Position numbers and translations under genes: made by a program
In this document: one piece after another, positions 30,926 through 38,700 of the stretch
How positions within the stretch are numbered: position 1 is the stretch's first letter
How the letters are laid out: the number at the start of each line of letters is the position of its first letter
The notes under the pieces: generated by a model
Seen by the model: only the letters and a program-made list of their open reading frames with translations
What the model was told of the DNA's origin: nothing
The model's database searches: none
Assembly: GCA_008828725.1 (NCBI GenBank)
Contig: MEHQ01003624.1
Span: 77,501-141,500, forward strand
Source: Saccharina japonica
Lineage: Eukaryota; Sar; Phaeophyceae; Laminariales; Laminariaceae
Length of the DNA stretch: 64,000 bases
Direction of reading: 5' to 3'

Positions 30926-33503
30926 GCAGCAGCACCAGGCAGCAGCTGTAGAACACACCTTGGACAATAGGTTCGAGGTTAACAGGGTATCGATAGGATC
31001 CTATTCCAATGGGAGGCCTACTGTTTGGTGTAGTACGTATCGATTGGCACTTTTTTATTCCTATTGTGGCCGACAATTGGTATTAACAGGCACTTTCACT
31101 GATCTACTGTTCGGCCGATGGCCTATTGTACCTATTGCCTTGAACATATTGGTGAAACAAGTAGGTATCGATAGACATTTCCAGAACGGTATTGCTCGAG
31201 CGATATACTATTGGTTCTGAGAGCCGGAACTTATGGTTTCGGACAATAGGTATCGATAGAATTTTCACCATTCTATGGTTTCGGACAGTAGGTATCGATA
31301 CAAATCCCACCATCCTATGGTTTCAGACAATAAGTATCGATAGAAATTACACCATCCTATGCTTTCGGGCAATAGGTATCGATGGAAATTTCACCATGCT
31401 ATGGTTCCGGACAATAGGTATCGATAACATTTTCAACATCATATGGTTCCGGACACTACCGTAGGTGTACGGCAGTCACGGCATACACATGTATGTACCA
31501 GATATCCCGATCTTGGTCACTCGGGAAAGAAACATCGCCCAATACCGGAATCGTTCATTTAATGCCGTGCCCGAATAAGCTGGAGGTGGGTGGCTTGGAC
31601 AAAGGCAGTGAGTACTACGGAATCTCTCTGAAGGTCCGATCTCCACTATTTCAGAGCGATCTGTCTGTTTGCCGGTCGGTTGCTTCTTATACCTTGGATA
31701 ATACCCTATCTGATAGGCTATTGGGCCAGCAATAGGTCGGAATTTACGGCGATCAATACCTATCGCTGGCCACAATGGGTTGGTTTCAGGGGCTATCGAT
31801 AGGTATTGAAAGCAACAATAGGATAGGGTTAGTGGCCACGATAGCCTATTGTGCGACCGATATGCTGGTGAATGTGTCTATCGATAGGTATCCTAGGTAC
31901 CAATAGAGCTTCAAATTTAGCCCCAGTAGGCTATCGTTCGAACAATATCTTCATATCATCAACGATCGATACCTATTGGTTGTAGCGATATGTGTGCAAG
32001 CATGTCGATCGATACCTATTGCTTAGTTCAATAGGTGTGCAATGATATCGACCGATAACTATCGCTCAATTCAATAGGGTCGCAATGGTATCTATCAATA
32101 CCTATTGCTCAACTCGACAGTTTCGTTAGGGTGTCGATCGATATCTATTGCCTAACCCAATAGGTTTACCATGGTATCGATCGATACCTATTGTCCAGTT
32201 CAATAGGTTCGCAAGGGCATCGACCGATATACCTATTGATCAAGCTAATAGTTTTGCAACGGTATCGATCGATACCTATCGCCCAATGCAATGTGGTTGG
32301 AAGGGTACCAACCAATGCCTATGTATTGCCTAATCAAACACGTTTGCAATCGCGTTGATCGATACCTATTGCCCAACAAAATATTCGAAGAATTAGGTAT
32401 CGATAGACAATTTCAATACGTACTTATCCCGAATACCCCCAATACAATACCCTATTGTAGGATTTCTGAATCTGTTGGCTAAAGAAATGGGTATCGACAG
32501 ATCGTTTCTAGTCCCTAACCCAAGTACAATATATCTCTGAACCTATTGTACAAATATCTCTGAACCTATTGGTCAAAGTAATAGGTATCGATTGGCAATT
32601 TTTAATACCTATCCCAAGTACAATGGCATATTGTACAATTCTCTCAGAACCTATTGATCGAAACAATAGGTATCGATAGACAATCCCTAATACCTATCTC
32701 AAGTACAATAGCATATCGTACAATTCTCTCTGAACCTATTGATCGAAGCAATAGCTATCGATAGACATTATCTAATACATATCCCAAGTACAATAGCCTG
32801 TTGTATAATTCTCTCTGAACCTATTGGTCGAAGCCATAGCTATCGATAGGCAATTTCTAAAACATATCTCAAGTACAATGGCCTAATGTACAATTATCTC
32901 TGAACCTGTTGATCGAAGCAATAGGTATCGATAGGAAATGTATGATACCTATTGCAGGAGCAATATATGCCGATTTGCAATACCCCAACCTATCGAAATA
33001 ACAATAGGCCTATCCAATAGGCTATTGACCAGGGTGGGGTGTAGTATCAGAAGCAGAAGCGGAAGCACAAGCTGCAGCAACAACAGGAAGTTGACTCTCG
33101 GCTAGCTACGTACCCGAATGACATCACATCAATATCATTGCTACTGCTACGACGTACAAGTAAGTATGCTGTCTTGAATTATTGGTGATGAGTACGTAGT
33201 ATGCAGAGGAAAAAGCGCCAGCTTGAGACACATAGAATTGATACCTGGTGGAAGACACAGCTCAGTGAAGCAGCAGCATATACAGTCAAGTGTATAAAGT
33301 ACATCAGCGACGTACCGTACTGACGAGGCACAGGGTATGATAGTGACTCGGTTCCGCTCGCTCACCTGGGAGTCGAAGGCTTCATCCGTAGAGGCGCTGC
33401 ATTCGCCCACGTGGGCTGAGGCAGTTCCCAGTAGGCTCGCTGACAGCAACCCCGACAACGCTGCCCCTACTGCTGCTGCTGCTGCTGCTGCTGATGCTCT
33501 CAT
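15964..33503 (-). CDS. DOMON-DOMON-cytochrome b561 membrane protein (CYBDOM type), 12 exons
   Basis: Exons in transcription order: 33503-33366, 30086-30018, 29096-28971, 27930-27687, 27442-27372, 26984-26832, 23340-23251, 22507-22347, 21120-20945, 18982-18852, 16662-16567, 16104-15964. All junction phases agree and give 531 residues. Exon 1 starts at ATG 33503 and encodes an Ala-rich signal peptide. DOMON 1 (about 47-190) shows IYWTVD, GVGFSESGGM.GSDAVIGLP, FTRPL and FIWAYG; DOMON 2 (about 195-345) shows SIGFSDRG.MAGSDAVIGLP, FVRPL and LFAWGG. The b561 core (about 348-490) keeps four His (349, 382, 416, 471) in AHAWLM, PAHRM, THGML and YSHRT. Proteins of this build pass electrons across a membrane, often with ascorbate or catechols; the substrate here is unknown. 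Exons 2 and 6 use GC donors. Exon 5 (diverged) and exon 12 (tail, acceptor choice) are the least certain. Confidence 0.8.
16285..16490. repeat. minisatellite, ~36-bp unit, about 6 copies
   Basis: Units combine CAGTAGCTACAGCAGTA or CAGTAGCTTCAGCAGTA with CCCCTTCCCCGCGAGTT. They lie in intron 11 of the DOMON-b561 gene. Confidence 0.85.
16493..16545. repeat. C21-G11-CCCCT-C16 homopolymer block
   Basis: A C-run switches directly to a G-run and back to C. The block can fold into a hairpin or G-quadruplex/i-motif. On the gene strand it lies about 22 bp downstream of the exon 11 donor. Confidence 0.9.
16970..17047 (+). repeat. 10-bp tandem repeat (ACAGATCAT-type), ~8 copies
   Basis: Perfect or near-perfect iterations of CATACAGAT words. 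A related AT-rich GATCTA-rich stretch precedes it (16798-16860). Intron 10 of the DOMON-b561 gene. Confidence 0.9.
18440..18780 (+). repeat. minisatellite, ~62-65-bp unit, 5 copies
   Basis: Each unit contains GGCTTTTGGGCCAATTTT, a GGCTGACTTGGACC-type block and a GCACGTTGCAGG-type block, with about 15% divergence between units. It lies in intron 10, just beyond the exon 10 donor. Confidence 0.9.
18991..19057. repeat. (GA)n microsatellite acting as a polypyrimidine tract
   Basis: A ~66-bp GA repeat that, on the minus strand, reads (CT)n and ends 8 bp before the exon 10 acceptor (18983). It supplies the whole pyrimidine tract of that 3' splice site. Confidence 0.85.
19065..19190 (-). repeat. 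dispersed repeat B copy
   Basis: After a GGGGGGGG run it reads TTGCTTGCCTTAGTCACTTG, ACCATTG, GCGTCCCTTTCGAGACGGGG. Related copies are at 19880-20115, 21690-21800 and 28008-28225. Block for block it resembles repeat A (TAGTC, GACCAT, CATCCCT, GACGGAGCA). Confidence 0.7.
19620..19845 (+). repeat. dispersed repeat A, truncated copy
   Basis: Starts at the CTGTCATCCATATGCAAG block and continues to TCTATGGTCATACAACTACG, ending in a C10 run at about 19829-19838. It carries an extra CTATTAATAG palindrome at 19659-19668. Confidence 0.8.
19880..20115. repeat. inverted pair of repeat B around an assembly gap
   Basis: The left arm (19880-19942) and right arm (19967-20115) are inverted copies sharing AACGTAATGAGCGC, AGGTGTCTCTATT-type and CCGTCTCGAAAG blocks. 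A 24-base N run (19943-19966) followed by a G15 tract separates them, as if the palindromic G-rich centre could not be sequenced. Confidence 0.75.
20411..20782 (-). pseudogene. three decayed copies of the end of DOMON-b561 exon 9 inside intron 9
   Basis: The true exon 9 ends near 20945 with codons for IIFTEDTGS followed by GTTAGT. Three similar blocks follow in the transcribed direction: 20782-20731 (VIFAEDPRL, then GTTAGT), 20595-20550 (IVFTEDAGF, then GTGAGT) and 20462-20411 (IVFTEEDTGF, donor lost). Each keeps about 45-50 bp of exon plus about 100 bp of following intron with GGGGTATGGGG-type words. Spacing is about 214, 180 and 140 bp. They lack the first transmembrane helix and could at most be short alternative exons. 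Confidence 0.7.
20830..20858. repeat. poly(C) run, ~29 bp
   Basis: Uninterrupted C-run inside intron 9 of the DOMON-b561 gene, between the true exon 9 and its first decayed copy. Confidence 0.9.
21497..21542 (+). repeat. interstitial telomere-like TTAGGG/TTCGGG repeats
   Basis: About seven hexamers of GGGTTA and GGGTTC alternate in a regular order. This is a short internal tract inside intron 8 of the DOMON-b561 gene, not a chromosome end. Confidence 0.85.
21690..21800 (-). repeat. dispersed repeat B copy with poly(G) runs
   Basis: G-runs with an interposed TAGTCGTATGGCCATAG (a repeat A phrase) are followed by the repeat B phrase TTGCTTGCCTTAGCCACTTG and TCCCTTTCGAGACG. It looks like an A fragment joined to a B copy. 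Confidence 0.65.
22062..22225 (+). repeat. minisatellite, ~66-bp unit, ~3 copies
   Basis: Units contain AAAGTCGAAAAAAAGAAAG and GAGGTGTGCACGAAGTC. They lie in intron 8 of the DOMON-b561 gene. Confidence 0.85.
22623..22740 (-). repeat. dispersed repeat A, partial copy upstream of exon 8
   Basis: Reads G-run, GTGTACTTCATATTCATGC, GCCGTAGTCGTATGACC, CGGGACGGAGCATG. On the minus strand its C-tract end lies about 115 bp upstream of the exon 8 acceptor (22508). Confidence 0.8.
23347..23872 (-). mobile_element. dispersed repeat A, full-length copy joined to the exon 7 acceptor
   Basis: Full-length partner of 10528-11040. On the minus strand it starts near 23872 (TATTTATAGGTTGGG) and ends in a C23 run (23369-23347). 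The C-run stops 6 bp before the AG of the DOMON-b561 exon 7 acceptor, so the element's tail is the polypyrimidine tract of that exon. Confidence 0.8.
25738..25808. mobile_element. MITE-like 70-bp palindromic element
   Basis: The ends TTGTCCCGAAACATAAGCAC and (complement) CTGTCCCGAAATATAAGCAC face each other around about 30 bp. The terminal sequence is of the Stowaway kind. No coding capacity. Confidence 0.55.
26098..26645. repeat. ~550-bp trinucleotide array (AAT/AGT/ACT mix)
   Basis: Continuous in-register triplets of ATAGTA/ATAATA/ACTAAT type. Higher-order blocks recur, for example a duplicated palindromic TTAGTACTATTA at about 26284 and 26379. Intron 6 of the DOMON-b561 gene. Long Leu-rich frames here are artefacts of the repeat. 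Confidence 0.95.
27005..27260 (-). repeat. G-rich tract plus dispersed repeat A copy upstream of exon 6
   Basis: A 130-bp purine-rich G tract (27005-27135) is followed by the repeat A phrase with CATGCATGGCCGTAGTCG, GCACGTTGG and CCAAGCGCGAAGCG. On the minus strand the C-rich tract leads directly into the exon 6 acceptor (26985). Confidence 0.8.
27960..28235 (-). repeat. three dispersed repeat B copies upstream of exon 4
   Basis: Copies at about 28008-28085, 28086-28150 and 28165-28225 share TTGCTTGCCTTAGTGATTCG, CCATTGACC and TCCCTTTCGAGACGGAG. Most are preceded by G-runs. The block ends about 70 bp before the exon 4 acceptor (27931) on the minus strand. Confidence 0.75.
28757..28943. repeat. 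CAG/CTG trinucleotide array next to the exon 3 donor
   Basis: About 60 triplets, mostly CAG with CAA, CGG and TAG variants. On the gene strand it is a CTG/TTG array starting about 25 bp downstream of the exon 3 donor (28970). Confidence 0.95.
30225..30365. repeat. TTG/CTG trinucleotide array
   Basis: About 45 triplets, followed by a GGT-rich stretch to about 30470. Intron 1 of the DOMON-b561 gene. The Val/Leu-rich frames here come from the repeat. Confidence 0.95.
30817..30935. repeat. CAA/CAG trinucleotide array
   Basis: About 38 triplets of AAC/ACG/CAG, adjoining the start of the ATCGAT array. Intron 1 of the DOMON-b561 gene. Confidence 0.95.
30984..33005. repeat. 2-kb ordered array of a palindromic AATAGGTATCGATAG motif
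   Basis: About 28 occurrences of a 15-bp word built on ATCGAT, in three blocks. Block 1 (31245-31425) is plus-oriented with spacing 41-43 bp. Block 2 (about 31960-32365) is in reverse orientation (CGATCGATACCTATTG) with spacing mostly 42-45 bp. Block 3 (32395-32930) is plus-oriented with spacing first about 93, then 84-86 bp. Sequence between the motifs is conserved within a block but differs between blocks. It lies wholly inside intron 1 of the DOMON-b561 gene. Confidence 0.9.
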
Positions 33504-34774
33504 ATCAGTCGGTGCTCTTCTCTCTATATCCTCGCCGATCGCCTACGAACACAGCACACTTCGAGCCCGCTCGCCTTTCTTGCACCAATATATAGTACCC
33601 AAAATAACACGGCACGCGGGCTTACAGCAGTGCGAGTAGCAGACAGTGGTATCAGCGTAGAAGCAGCAGTGGTATGCCGGTACACTGCAGATAGATGTCG
33701 CAAAGCACTACTGCCACTACTGCTGTACGTGTACTCGTATGCAGACGTACGATAGCAGTACAACAAGCAGTGTCGTACGGACTCTGTACTCGTACGTACT
33801 GTAGTGGCAGAGTAAATATATGTGATCCGACACACCAGGCGGAAGGTGAGGTAGAGCTCACCGGATTCGAAAGTGGGTGATATACGAAGTACTATGTCCG
33901 AGTACTCGTACATGAAGGTAGAAGACAGGCACGGAGACGACCTGCAGACCGTGTAAACTATACGAGGGACGCAAAAACGCAACGCAATTTAGGTCCTGCG
34001 TCCCGCGTTCCCCGAGATAGAGTCCTCGATGGATTTTCCGCCATGGGCCGCTGCTTCGAGCCTGCTTTGACAGGTGGGCCGCGAGGGGGCGTGAATTCTG
34101 CGACGCTAATCGTACCGCCTGTGAAGGCTGTACGAGCTACGAGCACTCTCGCGCCTTTGGCTATTGCTGTACATACCTAGCCTCAGTTAGCCTACGACCT
34201 ATGTACGAGCACTCCGCGCCTGCAGCTACTGCCGGCGCCTCTGTTACACCATCCCTGGTAGCAAAGCAGTATGTATGGCATGCTGTAGGACACAGCAGTA
34301 CCTCAGCCAGTGTAGCAGCAGTGCCTGGCATCATCATACGGTTGCTTTGAGATTTTCTCGCGATGAGGGAAGCCTTTTCTTTTGCTCCTTCCGCTGACGT
34401 GTCTACCGATCTCCACTGCGCCGGGGGGTGTCTCGGTCCCGCTAGCACCATGTCATGATAGCTCGTGCGGGCGGCCATAAAGCTGGGCGATCTCTGCTCT
34501 CCGTCCTTTCAAATTAAGTATCTACGACTATCGCCGTGTTTCGTAGACCGCAGTCACAGTCCCGTCTGGCCCGGGGACCCATGGGCTGTTCCCCCGCGTG
34601 TGACACCAACAATAACGCAACAAGATCCGTTTGAAACCCCATTTACAAAGCAGATCAAATATGCGATATACCCTCGCTCATCCTATCCGACCACAAGCCA
34701 GAGCCACGATTGCTGCATCCCCACAATGGCCAATGTAGCTTGAAGTACTGTGCGTGGTGGATCCTTGCTCAGCA
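33504..34774. promoter_or_regulatory. head-to-head intergenic region (1.27 kb)
   Basis: Separates the start codons of two divergent genes: DOMON-b561 at 33503 (-) and the giant gene at 34775 (+). Their promoters must lie here unless non-coding first exons exist. I see CAG/CTG-rich words, GTAC-rich palindromes (33720-33810) and no clear TATA box. An in-frame TAG at 34736 precedes the giant gene's ATG. No coding exon was recognised inside. Confidence 0.45.
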
Positions 34775-35788
34775 ATGGATTCCGATGTCACGGCCGACTC
34801 GCTCTCCTCGCCCGAAAATAGGATCGCCACTTCTTCAGGACGACGGTTCAGCGGCGCTCTCTCGTCCTTCTCCAGTCTGGGTCAACAAGACAACGGGGAG
34901 AGCAGTCAGCGTTCTTGTCCTCCACTCGACAGCTTCGACTTGTCTACGGCCACCGATGCATCGGCTGCAGGTGGTGGTTTCCTGGATGACCACCGTCAAC
35001 AGCTGTCTCCAGACGAGGTCGGAGGACTCACGCCGTTGGGCAGGCAGACAAGAGGCTCGGATGGGCCGCCCGCGGAAGGGGGGTCGGACGATAAACACCT
35101 GAGAAGCGACGACGATGTCAGGATGCGTGGTAGCAGTATGTCGCTTGGCTTGCCACATACAGGAAGCGGTGAGTTTGGCGTAGGGAGTGAGGTCCCGGCA
35201 GCGGCAGCTTCCAGCGGTGGCCAAGCTCGGAAGCGCTCAAGGGACGATGCGATGACGGACGGACACGTCGGTCGAGGATGGCAACAACAGCCGAGCAATC
35301 GACTCGAGAGCAGTTGGCCTTTGTCTCGCCTTGACGCGGTCCCTTCAAGGCGAAGCAGAGGCAGCACCGGAGGAGGGAGTTCGATGGGCTTGTCCCGTAC
35401 CGACCCGTCCCCTCCTCTGTCTCGCCAAGGGACGATAGGTGGTTCGCCGCACGACCGCTATGAAATGCCAGCATCGAGATCGGCGTTTGGCGGCGGCATT
35501 TCCGGGGGGGGTCGAGAAAGCAGCGATGGGGGGGGTGAAGGCTGCTACACGGTTCACAGCAGTAGTAGAAGCGGGCACGACAACAGCGGTAGTGCTGGCG
35601 ACAGTATAAGTGCCGATGGTGGCATAAGCAACAGAATGGGAGGCAGCGTGCGCAGGAGTGGCAACGATTTGTCGTGGAATGGAAGCAACAGCGAAAACTT
35701 ATCGATCAGCGAGGAATCATCGCGAGGGCTGCCGGCACCGCCGATCGTAACTTCCGGTCCACTACCCGCGATTGGAGCGCTGCGAGAG
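34775..35788 (+). CDS. giant gene exon 1: low-complexity head
   Basis: 338 codons, ATG 34775 to the donor GAG|GTAGGC at 35789. An in-frame TAG at 34736 lies upstream. The sequence is Ser/Gly/Asp-rich with an RKRSRDD basic cluster near residue 150 and no repeat cassette. It looks intrinsically disordered and phosphorylatable. No family was recognised. Confidence 0.8.
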
Positions 35789-38700
35789 GTAGGCCGGCCA
35801 CCCTGAGCATCGCGCATGTTGACATTTTGCTGTTTATGTTCATGAAGGCGCTAATGTATGGGTTCCTCGATCTATTTGTGCGGGGAGAGTATCGGTGGCG
35901 ATTCCTGCGTCCGGGCGATCTGAGCATCGTGCATGGATACGTTGTGGCAGTCGATGCTCACTTAAGAACAAGGATTATTCTCAACCTTCAAACATGTGTG
36001 CGCGGTGATAACATTGGTGAATCTTGCTTCCGTGCATGTAAGTGCTGGACGTGTTGCTCAGATTGATCCATGAAAAGACGACGCTGAAAGGTTGGGCCGG
36101 CTGGGTGGAGACTTGACCTTCGGCGCTCTTCGCTCCCAACCATATTCCCCCGCACCTCATACTCGCAGCACTTTCTTACTCAGAAACAGCAGCGCTGCGT
36201 GGACCGCGAGCGGCGGCTGGCGGCGGATCACATGCGTCGGTTAAACCAAGTCCTGGCTGGCCACTTATCCTTCGCGGAAGTCCCTCGGGTACACGAACCT
36301 CGAGACAGCTTCGATGCCCTGTCTGCTGCGCCATCGCATGGGTCCGCCGCCCATTATTCTCCGCGTGAATCTCCCCTCGACGACCGAGACGATGCAAAGA
36401 TAGACGTGGAAAGGCTTTCGGCCAGGCAGGCTGCCCTTCGACAGCTGGTGAGACGCGTGCTGCATATGATAGAGGTAGCAATTTTTTGGCTGAAACGTTT
36501 TCTGGGTGGCGCGGGGGGCGGCTTGACTCAAATCCGTCGGGAAAATCGTTCTTGCGTTACAACATGTTTCGTTGTACACTTAGGCCATCATGGGATTGTT
36601 CATTGGGTACTGTACGTAGCACTTTTAATTTTCCTGACAACAAAACAGTTTTTTGGTGACTTGCTATTATTCAATACCAGGTACTATAGAGCGCTCATCA
36701 AGTGAGCAACCTCAGAAAAATGCATACGAGTAGTGGCACCTCTACCATAAAGTGAGTCGTGGAAAAAAACGTGAACGGAGACCCGGGAAGCGCGGTGCTG
36801 CCTAAGGCTGAATGGAAGTCGATCGGGGGTTTTGGGACTCGCTTGCTTATTTCCACCATCCACAGTTATTATTTAGACATGCAGAAACGACAAGACCGTT
36901 CGACTAACCCGCGTTCCAAGCAACTTCATACCAAGCGCTGTTCTGTGTACGCCATGCAGTTGCTGCTTTAATGTTTTTACCAGCGTGTCCTCAAAGGAAT
37001 CGTCGAACCGATCACAATTTCCCGCATATCGACTCTGAATAGGTGATTCGCGTCGCGAAGGAACGCACCAGAAGCGCCTTGGTTTGGGCCTGGATTCGCT
37101 TTTGGCGTCAGCCTTTGAAAAGGGACGCCATCTCCACCGCGAAAGCTATCGCGCGGCCCTTTGTGGACACGCCTGAGCAGCATAACCAAGTTGATGGGGA
37201 GCTTGAGCACATCGAAGAAAAAGTTGGGGGTCAAGGTCAAGGAAAAAGCGAGGCACAAGATCGGCAACAACAGGCGTTGAAACTCGTGAGTTACTATACT
37301 CCAGTGGTGCCTTTTGAAAAAAAAAACAAAGGGTGAAACCCAATGAAGTTGCTGCGCGTGGTTGTTGAAGAGACGTCACTCCAGTCGGCTGCGTGAATAC
37401 GCAGTATCTCTAGGCGCGAAAAGGGCCGAATCAAGAAAAACGCAACGCGTTCGCTCAGTCCGGGTCCGGTAGTGACCGCATCGTCAACTCTGAACTGACA
37501 CATGCGTGTTGCAGGCCCTCGTACCTTCTCTTGTGTCGTACCATACCTGGCGTTATAGTGTTTGTTTTCGATGTAGATAAGTTCGAGAGCGTACCGGGTG
37601 GCGCTTGGTGATAGCACGTTTTTGAGCCCGAAAATGAGTAAACATGGGGCTTTCATACTGGTGAAGTCATTACCGACGTCCACAAGTCTGCTCACAAGGA
37701 CCATCTCGCATCCCCTGTCCCCAGATGTACCGCATCTGCCGCGACAGAAATAGGCGTTCCTTGTTTAGGGGTTGGAACCGGCTTTGCCGGAACGCCGCCT
37801 CAGCCGGTCGTCCGGTCGCCGACACGAAAGCGGAGAGGGAGGTAGCAGACAAAGATAAGACCATAAAAAATGACACTAACGTTCCGACCAAGAGTCTAAG
37901 CGGGACTGGCGAGGACTCACACGGCCGAGTGGAAGGTTCTTCACTCGAACGGCGAGGGAAAATCGTCAAGCGCTTGGTGAGTAAACAAGTAGGCGTTTCT
38001 GCGGAAGGGGACATTCTTTATCGTCCTACAAGGCGCATGCTGTATGTCCTCCCAGTGCCTGTTTCTGTTGTTGCACGATAGTGAAGTTTGAGCTGACTTG
38101 CCGTCGCTTGAAGTATACGTCAGCAAACCTTTAAAATGAAGAAGTTGACGCGAAATGTGCCCGCCGCTACCAGCACAAAGGTGACACGACTCTCGTATTT
38201 TGGGTTTTACCGTATTTGGAAAGCTCGGAGCGGGGAACCACGCCCCGTGTTTCGAAGGTCCGAGCGATAAACTCCGAAACACTGCTGTCGTGTTTTTAAT
38301 ACGTGTACATTTGTTTTTTTGCGAATAACTGCGTCCCTAACAAAGGTCACGCGCATTCGTGAGGCCGAGAACAGACGTCTCCGGTATTGGGGTTGGAGCC
38401 GCCTCCTCCTTCACGCTGCAACGCTATCGGCTGTCGAAGTCCATAGGGCTACGGCCACGGGAAATTTCGCCTCGGCGGCCATCGGAAAAGAGCAGAGGGA
38501 GAAAGTGGGTCCATCAGGCACCGAGGTGGCGACGGCAACATCGGTGAGCGACCGCGCATCCCGACAAGCTTCCAGGGCTTCCGAAGAGGCAGTGGAGCTG
38601 CAAGCGAGGCCGGAGGAGGCTGAAAGAAATCAGCAGGGTAGCGTGAACCGCCCCTTTAGTCGCTTGGTGAGAATACTTTCGTGTTGCCTGTCAAGCTATG

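Noticed and set aside
31475-31775. Open frames on both strands between blocks 1 and 2 of the ATCGAT array
   Set aside because: No splice signals in phase with the DOMON-b561 exons and no domain resemblance. Exon 1 joins exon 2 directly in phase 0.
30984-33005. CRISPR-like look of regularly spaced repeats
   Set aside because: Nuclear eukaryotic intron context, the spacer sequences are themselves repetitive, and orientation switches inside the array.
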